Shown: positions 1 through 8,637 of the stretch, in pieces | Position numbering within the stretch: the first letter of the stretch is position 1 | Layout of the letters: each line of letters starts with the position of its first letter | Origin: an uncultured Gammaproteobacteria bacterium | GTDB taxonomy: Bacteria; Pseudomonadota; Gammaproteobacteria; PS1; Pseudothioglobaceae | NCBI GenBank assembly: GCA_902512305.1 | Contig: CABXIU010000006.1 | Coordinates: 1-64,000 of the forward strand | DNA length: 64,000 nt | Reading direction: 5' to 3' | Notes under the pieces: generated by a model | What the model was told of the DNA's origin: nothing | The model's input: the letters and a program-made list of their open reading frames with translations, nothing else | Databases searched by the model: none | Program-made: the position numbers and the translations under genes

Positions 1-276
1 TTGTTTTGATAACCCACATGATTTAAGTTCTTCGAGGCTCAATACAAGAACATTTTTAGGTTCAATTATCTCAATTTTTTTTTCAAATTTCCCCCAAACG
101 CTGGCAGCTGCCTGCACAGAGATTTGTTGACCAATAATAGAGCGAAGCAGTGATTCAAGTGCATCGCCTCTTGAAGAAATACTATATTCTGGGTGGTTTG
201 AAATTAATTTTGCAAGTTTAGGGTCAGCATTCGATAAGAATTCTTTTGATTGTTTCCAGTAGTTAGGAGAAGGCAT
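1..276 (-). CDS. alkA: DNA-3-methyladenine glycosylase II (partial, N-terminal part)
   Basis: The minus strand from an ATG at 276 is open to the window edge and gives 92 residues, so only the N-terminal part is visible. The product starts MPSPNYWKQSKEFLSNAD and contains a RSIIGQQISVQAA segment followed by LEELKSCGLSKQ. This is the pattern of the helix-hairpin-helix GPD glycosylases of the AlkA/3-methyladenine type, which excise alkylated bases in base-excision repair. The catalytic Asp and the HhH motif lie beyond the edge and cannot be checked. It is divergent from the dehydrogenase gene beginning at 392. Other HhH-GPD glycosylases remain possible, but the IIGQQIS block is most typical of AlkA. 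Confidence 0.75.
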   Translation of the reverse strand, partial: MPSPNYWKQSKEFLSNADPKLAKLISNHPEYSISSRGDALESLLRSIIGQQISVQAAASVWGKFEKKIEIIEPKNVLVLSLEELKSCGLSKQ

Positions 277-391
277 AATTAATTGAGTATATAAAGAATA
301 TTTTTTAAGATATTTGATTTAACTGGCAATTTAGTATAGAAGACATTGTCGTATAATTCCAAATAATTATATAACTAATTAGGGTATTAGC

Positions 392-1276
392 ATGAGTAGC
401 AAAAAAAATGTAACTTTTATTGGCCTAGGAACTATGGGCTATCCTATGGCGGGGCATTTATCAAATTCTGGGCTTTTTAAAGTCAGGGTTTTTAATCGAT
501 CCTCAGAAAAATCAACTAAGTGGGGAGATGAGTATCAAGGTAGGGTTGCAACAAGCATTGAAGATGCCGTTAAAGATGCTGATGTAGTAATTACATGTAC
601 TGGTCGAGATGAAGATATGATGGAAATTGTTTTTTCTGATGGTGGGATGATGCCTCATCTTAAAGAAGGCTCTATTTTTATTGATCATACAACTACATCT
701 TTTAAGCTGGCAAAGCATTTAAATGAGTCTTTAAGATCTAAAAACATAGATTTTATCGATGCTCCAGTAAGTGGGGGAGAGGCTGGCGCTGTCAATGGTG
801 TTTTAAGTGTTATGGCTGGTGGGGATTCGGATGTTTTAGAATCATGTGAGGCAATCATGCAAACATATTCAAAAAGTATTACCTTGATGGGAGATGTTGG
901 TTCAGGCCAACTCGCAAAAATGGTTAATCAAATTTGTATTGCTGGATTGTTGCAAGGACTATCCGAAGGGTTGCTTTTTGCCGAATCTGAAAATTTAGAT
1001 ATGGATAAGTTATTATCAGCTATCTCGGGTGGTGCAGCACAATCTTGGCAAATGGTCAATAGAGGCAAAACAATGCACCAAAGAGAGTTTGATTTTGGTT
1101 TTGCTATTAAATGGATGGTTAAGGATTTAGGCTATTGTTTAGATCAAGCAAAAGGAAATAAAACAAATTTGTCTTTTACCCAGGAGATCTATGATCGATA
1201 TATTAATCTGATGGATAAAGGACATACTTATAGTGACACCTCAGTCCTAATGGTTTTTGACGAGTTGAATCGTTAA
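392..1276 (+). CDS. NAD(P)-dependent beta-hydroxyacid dehydrogenase (3-hydroxyisobutyrate dehydrogenase / tartronate semialdehyde reductase family)
   Basis: The 294-residue product is full length for the family. It has an N-terminal Rossmann motif GLGTMGYPMAGHL (residues 11-23), the substrate-binding signature DAPVSGGEAGA (from residue 123) and the catalytic Lys in GSGQLAKMVNQ (Lys176). The family reversibly oxidises small beta-hydroxyacids such as 3-hydroxyisobutyrate, tartronate semialdehyde and gamma-hydroxybutyrate in the cytoplasm. The motifs do not settle the substrate, so no gene symbol is given. A PhyH-family dioxygenase follows 28 bp downstream on the same strand and may be co-transcribed. 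Confidence 0.85.
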   Translation: MSSKKNVTFIGLGTMGYPMAGHLSNSGLFKVRVFNRSSEKSTKWGDEYQGRVATSIEDAVKDADVVITCTGRDEDMMEIVFSDGGMMPHLKEGSIFIDHTTTSFKLAKHLNESLRSKNIDFIDAPVSGGEAGAVNGVLSVMAGGDSDVLESCEAIMQTYSKSITLMGDVGSGQLAKMVNQICIAGLLQGLSEGLLFAESENLDMDKLLSAISGGAAQSWQMVNRGKTMHQREFDFGFAIKWMVKDLGYCLDQAKGNKTNLSFTQEIYDRYINLMDKGHTYSDTSVLMVFDELNR

Positions 1277-1304
1277 TTCAGAAGTCAATCTAGGAGTCCT
1301 TGGA

Positions 1305-2123
1305 ATGATTCAAGCTTCGATAAACGAAGAGCAATTAAAAGATTTTAATAGGAGTGGATTTCTAACTATTGATAAATTTATTGATTTGCAATATATAGAT
1401 GATCTAAAAAATAGAATTGCGCTTCTTTTTAAAGGTGATTTTGAAACCGGTGTGGAGCCTGATGAATGGAACTGGAAGAAGGATAGAGACCCTGATGATC
1501 TAACAAGACAAATCTGTAATGCATGGAAATCAGATCTACTCATTAAGCAATTAGTATGCAGTCCAGTTATTGGAGAGTGCGTTTCAAAATTAATGGGTTG
1601 GAGTGGAGCAAGATTGATACAAGACAATGTTTTATGGAAGCCTCCGCAAGGAAAGCCATTAAATTATCATCAAGATGCAGCTTACGATGACTGGATAATT
1701 CCACAAACTATGGTGACTTGTTGGATGTCTTTAGACGATACTAATATAGATAATGGAACTCTTGAATTTGCTATAGGCTCGCACAAATGGGACTTATCTC
1801 AACCATCTGAGAATTTTCATGCGCCAAACAATTATAAAAAAGAGCTGCATAATTACGTCAATCAAAATGATAAAACTCTTCAGATTGCTCCAGTCAATAT
1901 CCCTGCTGGGGGTGTTTCATTCCATCATGGCTTGACATGGCATGGGTCAGGAGTCAATAAGTCAAATAGAGATCGGAGGGCAGTTGTTGCGCACTGCGTC
2001 CCAAATAATGCTAAATTTCATCCCACTAATTGTGGCGGAACTGGACCAATTTATCGAAAATATAAATTGAACGAAAGTGATGAGTTAGATGACAATTTTT
2101 TCCCTCTATTATGGAAAAAGTAG
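1305..2123 (+). CDS. Phytanoyl-CoA dioxygenase (PhyH) family protein
   Basis: A 272-residue Fe(II)/2-oxoglutarate-dependent oxygenase of the PhyH superfamily. The iron-binding facial triad is visible: His122 and Asp124 in NYHQDAAYDDW, and the distal His213 in TWHGSG. An Arg-rich stretch (NRDRRA) follows and probably holds the 2-oxoglutarate carboxylate. Members hydroxylate very varied small molecules, including amino acids, ectoine, acyl-CoAs and secondary metabolites, so the substrate cannot be named. It lies just after a beta-hydroxyacid dehydrogenase, which could act on a hydroxylated product, but that link is inference. No CoA-specific feature is seen. Confidence 0.8.
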   Translation: MIQASINEEQLKDFNRSGFLTIDKFIDLQYIDDLKNRIALLFKGDFETGVEPDEWNWKKDRDPDDLTRQICNAWKSDLLIKQLVCSPVIGECVSKLMGWSGARLIQDNVLWKPPQGKPLNYHQDAAYDDWIIPQTMVTCWMSLDDTNIDNGTLEFAIGSHKWDLSQPSENFHAPNNYKKELHNYVNQNDKTLQIAPVNIPAGGVSFHHGLTWHGSGVNKSNRDRRAVVAHCVPNNAKFHPTNCGGTGPIYRKYKLNESDELDDNFFPLLWKK

Positions 2124-2174
2124 TTATTCATTTATTTGCTCTTAATGAGGTAATTATTCATAACCAATGGCATA

Positions 2175-2735
2175 ATGTTTAGTATGAGAAAAAAGCCTAA
2201 AGTTACCAATATTCATACCGTAGCCCAGAGTCGAATTTTTAATCTTGAGTCGATGGATGTTGAGTTTTCTAATGGAGTCACTCGAGTTTATGAAAGATTA
2301 ATGTCTAGAGGAAGTGGTGCTGTTTTGGTTATCCCGATGCTAGATGATGAGACAGTTTTAATGATTTATGAATTTTCTGGAGGAACTGAACGATACGAGT
2401 TAGGATTAACCAAAGGAAAGATAGATAAAGGTGAAACTCCAGTTGAGGCTGCTGAAAGAGAGTTAAAAGAGGAGATTGGTTATGGAGCAAAAAAATTAAC
2501 TTTTTTAAAAACTGTTACTTTAGCGCCTGGCTATCAGTCTAGTGAAACACATATTGTTCTTGCTGAAGATCTTTATGAAGAGGCAGCAGAAGGAGACGAG
2601 CCTGAACCTTTGGAGGTTGTCCCTAAAAAACTCTTAGACTTAGAAGAATTAACTTATACAAAAGATTTAACAGAGGCTAGAAGTATACTTGCACTCTATA
2701 TGGCAAGGGATATTATTAATAGTCGAAAAGAGTGA
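2175..2735 (+). CDS. nudE: ADP compounds hydrolase NudE (Nudix)
   Basis: A 186-residue Nudix hydrolase. The Nudix box is intact: GKIDKGETPVEAAERELKEE followed by IGY (around residues 80-103), which fits GX5EX7REUXEEXGU. The N-terminus (KPKVTNIHTVAQSRIFNLES) matches NudE, which cleaves ADP-ribose, Ap3A, Ap2A and NADH to mononucleotides. The ATG at 2184 is an alternative start three codons in. Its stop overlaps the GTG start of aat by 4 bp (GTGA), so the two are translationally coupled. Confidence 0.85.
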   Translation: MFSMRKKPKVTNIHTVAQSRIFNLESMDVEFSNGVTRVYERLMSRGSGAVLVIPMLDDETVLMIYEFSGGTERYELGLTKGKIDKGETPVEAAERELKEEIGYGAKKLTFLKTVTLAPGYQSSETHIVLAEDLYEEAAEGDEPEPLEVVPKKLLDLEELTYTKDLTEARSILALYMARDIINSRKE

Positions 2736-3409
2736 GCGAAATACCTTCTTCATTTTGGCTGGATGCCAATGAAATTCAGTTTCCAGAATTACATTTAGCG
2801 TTAAAAGAACCAAATGGATTAATTGGTATAGGTGGAGATTTATCTATTGATAGATTGTTGCATGCTTATTCAAAAGGAATCTTTCCATGGTACGGTAAAG
2901 ATGAGCCAATACTGTGGTATTCTCCCGACCCAAGAATGGTAATAACACCTAATACTTTCCATCTTTCAAAAAGCTTAAAAAAGACTATTAATTCATCAAA
3001 ATTTGATGTGTCGGTTAATACTGTGTTTATTGATGTCATAACTCATTGTCAAAAAGTAACTAGAACTGGGCAGCCTGGAACTTGGATAGGCGATGAAATG
3101 ATCCATGCCTACTGCAATCTTCATAAGGCTGGATATGCACATTCGTATGAGGTTTTTTTGGATGATGAGCTTGTAGGAGGTTTATATGGAGTGGCATTAG
3201 GAGGTATTTTTTTTGGTGAATCTATGTTTTCATTGGTTAGCAATGCTTCAAAAGTTGCTTTTGCTTACTTACTCCAAAATAGCCACTATCAGTTGATAGA
3301 CTGTCAGGTAGAAAATAAACATCTAGAGAGTTTAGGTGCCTTCAAAATGCCTAGAGATTTGTTTATGCAACAGCTTAAAGCCTTTGATAAAGGGATGGTG
3401 ACGCAATGA
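2732..3409 (+). CDS. aat: Leucyl/phenylalanyl-tRNA--protein transferase
   Basis: The 225-residue product carries the diagnostic sequences FPELHLALKEPNGLIGIGGDL (from about residue 18), YSKGIFPWY, ILWYSPDPRMV and the core GGLYGVALGGIFFGESMFS. The enzyme adds Leu or Phe from charged tRNA to N-terminal Arg or Lys of proteins, marking them for ClpS/ClpAP degradation under the N-end rule. It starts with GTG overlapping the stop of nudE, and its TGA overlaps the ATG of the next small gene, so nudE-aat-lptM-lysA form a tight run. Length is normal for the family. Confidence 0.93.
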   Translation: MSEIPSSFWLDANEIQFPELHLALKEPNGLIGIGGDLSIDRLLHAYSKGIFPWYGKDEPILWYSPDPRMVITPNTFHLSKSLKKTINSSKFDVSVNTVFIDVITHCQKVTRTGQPGTWIGDEMIHAYCNLHKAGYAHSYEVFLDDELVGGLYGVALGGIFFGESMFSLVSNASKVAFAYLLQNSHYQLIDCQVENKHLESLGAFKMPRDLFMQQLKAFDKGMVTQ

Positions 3410-3537
3410 GAAACCAAATTAAATTTATTTTACTAGTTTCATTTGTTATTACTATAACAGCGTGTGGCCGAATGGGTGATTTAGTACCAATTGATGAATC
3501 AAAAGTTGATTCTATTGAAGCAGATACTAGTAGTTAA
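3406..3537 (+). CDS. lptM: LptM (YifL-type) small lipoprotein
   Basis: A 43-residue lipoprotein precursor, too short for ordinary gene calling. It begins MRNQIKFILLVSFVITITACGRMGDLVPID. A positively charged start and a hydrophobic stretch lead to a lipobox ending in Ala-Cys (Cys20), followed by a short polar tail. The Cys-Gly-x-x-Gly-x-Leu pattern after the lipobox and the position directly before lysA are typical of the YifL/LptM family, which helps the LptD outer-membrane LPS translocon mature its disulfides. The ATG overlaps the aat stop (ATGA). Assignment rests on lipobox, motif and synteny, since the tail is short. Confidence 0.75.
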   Translation: MRNQIKFILLVSFVITITACGRMGDLVPIDESKVDSIEADTSS

Positions 3538-3550
3538 TAGTTAAAATCAA

Positions 3551-4807
3551 TTGAACGCATTCAGTTTTCAAAATAATAACCTTTATGCTGAGTCTTTGCC
3601 TGTTTCAGACTTAATAAATTCTTATGGCTCACCGCTTTATATTTATTCAAAAAGTCAAATAGAGTTTAATTGGAATTTATTCAAAAAGTCTGTTGGAGGA
3701 CATCCACATTTAATTTGTTATGCAGTAAAAGCAAATTCTAATCTTGCAGTATTAAATATTCTTGCAAATCTAGGCTCTGGTTTTGATATCGTTTCATTAG
3801 GAGAGCTTAAGAGGGTTATAGCGGCAGGAGGAGATCCAAGAAAATGTGTTTTTTCAGGGGTTGCTAAAAGTGAATATTCAATCCGTAAGGCTCTTGAATA
3901 CGGTATTTATTGTTTTAATGTTGAGTCTGAAGATGAGCTAGATCGAATTGAATTAGTTGCATCTACTATGAATATGAGTGCGCCTATCTCAATTCGCGTA
4001 AATCCAAATGTTGATGCAAATACTCATCCTTATATTGCTACTGGACTTAGTGAAAATAAGTTTGGCGTTGGAGCTGATATTGCTTTATCAATGTACAAAA
4101 AAGCAAATATTTCGGATTATTTAGAGGTTTGCGGTCTTGATTATCATATCGGGTCTCAAATTACTGATGTTTCACCTTTTCTAGAGGCACTTGACAGGGC
4201 ATTAGAGTTGATTGATAAATTGAAATCTGAAAATATTCTAATCAAGCACTTAGACATTGGTGGTGGAGTTGGAGTAAGCTATGATCAAGAAAAAACTATC
4301 AACATTCAAGACTATTTGAATTCTGTAACTACCAAAGTGGACAATATGAAGATATTGGTTGAACCTGGTCGTTCAATTGTTGCAGACGCAGGAATCTTTG
4401 TAACAAAAGTTGAATATCTAAAGCAAAATGAGATTAAGTCATTTGCAATTGTGGATGGCGCTATGAATGATTTGATTAGGCCTTCTCTTTATGAATCATT
4501 TCATCAGGCAGTTTTAATTGATGACAATGCTAAAGGTATTACTGATACGTGGGATATTGTTGGTCCAGTTTGCGAGACTGCAGATTTTTTAGCTAAAGAT
4601 AGAAAGCTTACCCTAGAGAAAGGAGATTATATTGCAATCATGACAGCTGGTGCATATGGGTTTGTTCTTAGTTCTAATTATAACTCTAGACCAAGAGTTC
4701 CAGAAATAATGGTTTGTGGGAAGAGTCATACTTTGGTGAGAAAGAGAGAAACAATCGAATCCCTTTTTGAAAATGAGACTTTCTATATAGATGAAACTAA
4801 CAAATAA
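3551..4807 (+). CDS. lysA: Diaminopimelate decarboxylase
   Basis: A 418-residue fold-type III PLP enzyme that converts meso-diaminopimelate to L-lysine, the last step of lysine synthesis. Visible motifs are the PLP Lys in CYAVKANSN (about residue 60), the glycine-rich HLDIGGGVG phosphate-binding loop, EPGRSIVADAG, and the substrate-binding Cys in VGPVCETADF. The C-terminal GAYGFVLSSNYNSRPR is also typical. The start is a TTG at 3551, which gives the right N-terminal length. The end overlaps yhbY by 17 bp. Confidence 0.94.
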   Translation: MNAFSFQNNNLYAESLPVSDLINSYGSPLYIYSKSQIEFNWNLFKKSVGGHPHLICYAVKANSNLAVLNILANLGSGFDIVSLGELKRVIAAGGDPRKCVFSGVAKSEYSIRKALEYGIYCFNVESEDELDRIELVASTMNMSAPISIRVNPNVDANTHPYIATGLSENKFGVGADIALSMYKKANISDYLEVCGLDYHIGSQITDVSPFLEALDRALELIDKLKSENILIKHLDIGGGVGVSYDQEKTINIQDYLNSVTTKVDNMKILVEPGRSIVADAGIFVTKVEYLKQNEIKSFAIVDGAMNDLIRPSLYESFHQAVLIDDNAKGITDTWDIVGPVCETADFLAKDRKLTLEKGDYIAIMTAGAYGFVLSSNYNSRPRVPEIMVCGKSHTLVRKRETIESLFENETFYIDETNK

Positions 4808-5090
4808 TCAAAAGAAGTATTTAAGATCATTGGCGCACAGCTTAAAACCATTTGTAATGATTGGGCAGAACGGTTTAAGTGAGTCAGTTCTAGCTGAAAT
4901 TGATTCTACAATGCATAAGCATGAGCTAATTAAGATCAAGTTAAGAGTAGATAATCGTGATGAAAAGCAGCAAATTGTTGACAAAATTATAGAATTTTCT
5001 TGCGCTGAATTAGTCCAAGTAATCGGTGGAGTGCTAGTGATTTATCGGTCTTTTGAAGATAACCCTGATATTATCTTACCTAGAACTTAA
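4791..5090 (+). CDS. yhbY: YhbY-family ribosome-assembly RNA-binding protein (CRM domain)
   Basis: A 99-residue single CRM-domain protein. The start MKLTNNQKKYLRSLAHSLKP and the GxxG-like loop MIGQNGLSESVLAEID, followed by HELIKIKL, match YhbY, which associates with pre-50S ribosomal particles. The start codon lies 17 bp inside lysA, so translation is probably coupled to it. In E. coli yhbY neighbours greA and ftsH rather than lysA, so the placement here differs from that model. Confidence 0.9.
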   Translation: MKLTNNQKKYLRSLAHSLKPFVMIGQNGLSESVLAEIDSTMHKHELIKIKLRVDNRDEKQQIVDKIIEFSCAELVQVIGGVLVIYRSFEDNPDIILPRT

Positions 5091-5134
5091 GAACTTGATT
5101 AAAGCTTAATATGTCCTCTTGATAGTTATTTGAA

Positions 5135-6220
5135 ATGAAAATTGCCCTCAGTGCTGCAGAAACTTCAGGTGATTTAATCGCCTCTTCATTAATAGTTGCT
5201 TTAAAGCAAAATCAACCTAATTGTGAAATAGATGGTTTGGCTGGGGATAAGATGGTAGAAGTTGGCTGTAATAGATTGTGGAATATGAATGAAGTCAATG
5301 TAATGGGCTTCAGCGAGGTTGTAAGAAAGTTGCCATCCATCTTAAAGCTAAGAAGAAAAATAACTAGACACTATATTTCAAAAAAGCCCGATGTTTTTAT
5401 TGGAGTCGATTCTCCAGACTTTAATTTTAAAGTGGAGCAAATCCTAAAGAACAATGGTGTTAAAACAATTCATTTTATTAGTCCATCTGTATGGGCATGG
5501 CGCTCTGGAAGAGTCAAAAAAATCAAAGAATCAGCAGATTTAGTTTTATGCCTATTTCCTTTTGAAGTCGATTTCTATAAAAAACATAATCAAAAAGCTA
5601 TTTTTGTTGGTCACCCATTAGCTGAAATTTTAAAACCAAGGCAAGATTATAAGTCCAATAAAAATGTTCTGCTGATGCCAGGCTCAAGAGACTCCGAGAT
5701 TAAATCTTTATTGCCAGAGCTTTTAGAGGCAGTTAAATTAATGAAAGTAAAAGATCGTGATTTAACATTTAATTTATCTCTTGCAAGTAATCAACATTTA
5801 GACTGGGTTAAGCAAAGTATTAAGGAGTTTGATATAAAGTTGAGTGTTGGTGATGCACATAAAAAAATTAGTAATTCAGATTTAGTACTTGTAGCATCTG
5901 GCACTGCAGCACTTGAAGTTGGTCTGTTGGCAGTTCCAATGATTGTAGTTTATAAACTTTCTTATATAAGCTATCAGATTGCAAGTCGACTCCTTAATAC
6001 CAGTGAAATATCGCTGCCAAATAAAATATTGGGTAGTAAAGTAGTGCCAGAATTAATTCAAAATGAGGCTAATGGCAAGAATATCTCTGATCATGCTATG
6101 AAATTATTACAGTCTGATAATAGAAAGCTTGTTCAGGAATTAGAAAGGATTCATACACTCTTAAATCACCAAGCAAGCTCTAAATCAGCCAAAGCAATCA
6201 TTGACTTTATAAATGAATAA
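5135..6220 (+). CDS. lpxB: Lipid-A-disaccharide synthase
   Basis: A 361-residue family GT19 glycosyltransferase. It joins lipid X and UDP-2,3-diacylglucosamine into lipid A disaccharide at the inner membrane. Signature segments are SAAETSGDLIASSLI at the N-terminus, GVDSPDFNFKVE, HFISPSVWAWRSGRVKKI, FVGHPLAE, LLMPGSRDSEIKSLLPE, and SGTAALEVGLLAVPMIVVYKLS near the C-terminus. The neighbours lpxA, lpxD and fabZ usually found with it are not in the window. It overlaps nadC by 8 bp. Confidence 0.94.
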   Translation: MKIALSAAETSGDLIASSLIVALKQNQPNCEIDGLAGDKMVEVGCNRLWNMNEVNVMGFSEVVRKLPSILKLRRKITRHYISKKPDVFIGVDSPDFNFKVEQILKNNGVKTIHFISPSVWAWRSGRVKKIKESADLVLCLFPFEVDFYKKHNQKAIFVGHPLAEILKPRQDYKSNKNVLLMPGSRDSEIKSLLPELLEAVKLMKVKDRDLTFNLSLASNQHLDWVKQSIKEFDIKLSVGDAHKKISNSDLVLVASGTAALEVGLLAVPMIVVYKLSYISYQIASRLLNTSEISLPNKILGSKVVPELIQNEANGKNISDHAMKLLQSDNRKLVQELERIHTLLNHQASSKSAKAIIDFINE

Positions 6221-7037
6221 TGATATGAAAAAAATTGTCAAATTAGCAATGTCTGAAGATGTTGGAGATGGAGATCTAACTTCAAGTTTGCTTGAAAATA
6301 AAATGATTGAGGCTGAAATAGTTTGTAGAGAGAAGGCAGTTATATGTGGGATTGAGTTCTTTAATTTGTGCTTTTTATCAATCGATTCAAAAACTCAAAT
6401 AAACTGGAATGTTGAAGATGGCTCTATGGTTAATTCTGGTGAAATTATATGCAGAATTAGTGGACTTGCCAAAACAATCGTTACAGCCGAAAGAGTTGCA
6501 CTTAATTTTTTACAGATATTGAGCGCTACATCAACAAAAACTGCAGAATTAGTGGACCTAATTGCTGATACAAAAGCAAAATTACTTGATACAAGAAAAA
6601 CAATACCAGGGCTTAGAAAAGCCCAAAAATATGCTGTTCAGTGTGGCGGTGGAGTTAATCATAGGATGGGTCTTTATGACTGCATTATGTTAAAAGAGAA
6701 TCATATTCTGTCTGTTGGTTCTCTTGAAACATCTATAAAAAATGCTGTTAGTGAATTTCCTGAAATTCCAATCATAGTTGAAGTTGAATCTATGGATGAG
6801 CTTCGATCTGCACTTGCAATTAAAGATATCACTCGTATCCTATGTGATAATTTTTCTCTTGAAGAGCTTCTAGAGGCTGTTAATATCTCAAGAGGAGTCT
6901 ATCCTTTAGAGGCTTCTGGAGGAATTAACGAGAATAATATTAAGAAATATGCTGAAACGGGTGTTGACTATATATCTATCGGTTCACTTACAAAAGACAT
7001 AAGATCGATTGACCTGTCTCTAAGGTTCTCTTCTTAG
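6213..7037 (+). CDS. nadC: Nicotinate-nucleotide pyrophosphorylase (carboxylating)
   Basis: A 274-residue quinolinate phosphoribosyltransferase. It converts quinolinate and PRPP to nicotinate mononucleotide in de novo NAD synthesis. Motifs include EDVGDGDLTS at the start, ERVALNFLQ, the catalytic LLDTRKTIPGLRKAQKYAV, GGGVNHRMGLYDCIMLKENH, VEVES, and ASGGINENNI with DYISIGSLT at the C-terminus. It overlaps lpxB upstream and meets cysQ tail to tail with a 4-bp overlap, leaving no room for a separate terminator between them. Confidence 0.95.
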   Translation: MNNDMKKIVKLAMSEDVGDGDLTSSLLENKMIEAEIVCREKAVICGIEFFNLCFLSIDSKTQINWNVEDGSMVNSGEIICRISGLAKTIVTAERVALNFLQILSATSTKTAELVDLIADTKAKLLDTRKTIPGLRKAQKYAVQCGGGVNHRMGLYDCIMLKENHILSVGSLETSIKNAVSEFPEIPIIVEVESMDELRSALAIKDITRILCDNFSLEELLEAVNISRGVYPLEASGGINENNIKKYAETGVDYISIGSLTKDIRSIDLSLRFSS

Positions 7038-7789
7038 GCAGTTGCTATAAAAGCAGGGCTAATAATATCTTTTGTTGAGTTGTATTTTAAAGAGTTATTT
7101 TCGAGGTCGACCACTTTCCCACCAGCACCCTCAAGTATACAAACACCTGCAGCAGTATCCCATTCAGAGCAGCGTCCAAATTTTGGGTAGTAGTGGTAAA
7201 TCCCCTCTGCAATTAGACAAAACTTAAGAGCACTCCCAAGTTTAAAAGTTTCAAAATTTGTTTTTAGTTTAAGATGTTCTTTGAGTCCTTTGTTATTAAT
7301 TGAGTATCTTCCAACAACAATTTTTTCCCATCTTTTGGGCTTTTTTGTACGAATTTTATATGTTTTATTGTTTGCAATCTTTATAGAAGATTTATTAGCT
7401 AGTCGATAGTAATGTGTTTTATTAAAAGGTGAGTAAATTAATCCAAAAGTTGGGTAGTTGTTTTGAATCAGAGCAATACTAATGCAAAAATCAGGAGAGC
7501 CATCTATAAAATCACGAGTGCCATCTAAAGGATCAATTAACCAGTATTTCTTCCATGATTTTCGAATAGAAAATGGAATATGAGATGACTCTTCAGAAAG
7601 AATCGGAATTTTCGGTGTTAATTTTTCTATAGCGTTTACTAAAAATTCATGTGAAGCTTTATCAGCATAAGTGATTGGAGTGCTATCTTTTTTAATTGCA
7701 TAATCGAATGAATTTTCACGAAGTTTCATAATGATTTCACCTGCTTCAGAGGTTAGCTTTAGAAGCTGTGGAAGAGTTTTAGAGTTCAT
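7034..7789 (-). CDS. cysQ: 3'(2'),5'-bisphosphate nucleotidase CysQ
   Basis: A 251-residue inositol monophosphatase-superfamily enzyme. Metal-binding motifs are present: LSEES (Glu), WLIDPLDGTRDFIDG (Asp-Pro-Leu-Asp-Gly-Thr) and EWDTAAGVCILEGAGGKV. CysQ removes the 3' phosphate from PAP and PAPS, recycling by-products of sulfate activation. The extended RDFIDGSPDFCISIAL fits CysQ better than SuhB. It is convergent with nadC and has its own intergenic upstream region at 7790-7883, shared with the divergent peptidase gene. Confidence 0.88.
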   Translation of the reverse strand: MNSKTLPQLLKLTSEAGEIIMKLRENSFDYAIKKDSTPITYADKASHEFLVNAIEKLTPKIPILSEESSHIPFSIRKSWKKYWLIDPLDGTRDFIDGSPDFCISIALIQNNYPTFGLIYSPFNKTHYYRLANKSSIKIANNKTYKIRTKKPKRWEKIVVGRYSINNKGLKEHLKLKTNFETFKLGSALKFCLIAEGIYHYYPKFGRCSEWDTAAGVCILEGAGGKVVDLENNSLKYNSTKDIISPAFIATA

Positions 7790-7883
7790 TAATTAATTAT
7801 AACATTGAGCATTGTAATTATTCATTGTCAGCCCTTATCTTAAGTAAAATTTATTTCTTCTTAAACATATTTTTATTTTCAAA

Positions 7884-8579
7884 ATGAAAAAACAAGTATT
7901 AGCTATGGGTGGAGGCGGCTTTACCTCAAAACCTGAAAATCTGAAGTTAGATGAATATCTTTTATCTTTATCCGATAAAAAAAATCCAAAAGTTTGTTTT
8001 ATACCAACAGCAAGTGGAGACGATGAGAGCTATAGAAGACAATTTTACTCTTCATACAAAAAATTAAACTGTGAGACGAGTCATCTTTCACTATTTTGGC
8101 CTCCAGAAGGAGATTTAAGAGAGTTTGTTCTAGATAAGGATATTTTTTATGTCGGTGGAGGGAATACACGCAACCTAATGGTTCTTTGGAAAGAGTGGGG
8201 GCTTGATAAATATTTATTTGAAGCCTGGAATAATGGAGCTATTATGGCAGGGCTAAGTGCTGGTTCGATTTGTTGGTTTGAAAAAGGACTGACTGATTCA
8301 GTAACCGGAAAGTTATTACCGTTAGACTGTTTAGGTTTTTTGCGAAACAGTAATTGTCCTCATTTTGATAGTGAGCCACAGAGGAGACCAGAATATCACA
8401 AAGCTATTTTAAATGGCTCAATGATGGAAGGTATAGCTTGTGATGATGGCGTTGCAGCTCACTTTGTTGATGGGGAGCTCAAGTGTTGTGTTTCATCTTT
8501 ACCAAATGCAAAAGCATATTACGTAAGTGAAATGAATGGGTCTATTGACGAAGCAATAATTGAGCCAAAGTACTTGTAA
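7884..8579 (+). CDS. Peptidase E family (S51) protein
   Basis: A 231-residue S51 peptidase. The nucleophile elbow is GLSAGSICWF (Ser near residue 127), preceded by FYVGGGNTRNLMVLW, which helps build the active site. Family members cleave Asp-X dipeptides (PepE) or cyanophycin. There is no signal peptide, so it is cytoplasmic. It stands alone between the divergent cysQ and a bidirectional terminator. PepE-like dipeptidase is the most likely role, but the substrate is not shown by the sequence. Confidence 0.8.
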   Translation: MKKQVLAMGGGGFTSKPENLKLDEYLLSLSDKKNPKVCFIPTASGDDESYRRQFYSSYKKLNCETSHLSLFWPPEGDLREFVLDKDIFYVGGGNTRNLMVLWKEWGLDKYLFEAWNNGAIMAGLSAGSICWFEKGLTDSVTGKLLPLDCLGFLRNSNCPHFDSEPQRRPEYHKAILNGSMMEGIACDDGVAAHFVDGELKCCVSSLPNAKAYYVSEMNGSIDEAIIEPKYL

Positions 8580-8604
8580 GGAATTCTATTTAGTTTAGTC
8601 AATA

Positions 8605-8631
8605 AAAAAACCTAGCTAGGCTAGGTTTTTT
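8605..8631. terminator. Bidirectional rho-independent terminator
   Basis: Stem CCTAGC (8611-8616), loop TAG, stem GCTAGG (8620-8625), flanked by six A on the left and six T on the right. It therefore works in both directions: for the peptidase gene on the plus strand and for rpoD-tRNA-Ile2 on the minus strand. Confidence 0.85.
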
Positions 8632-8637
8632 GATATT

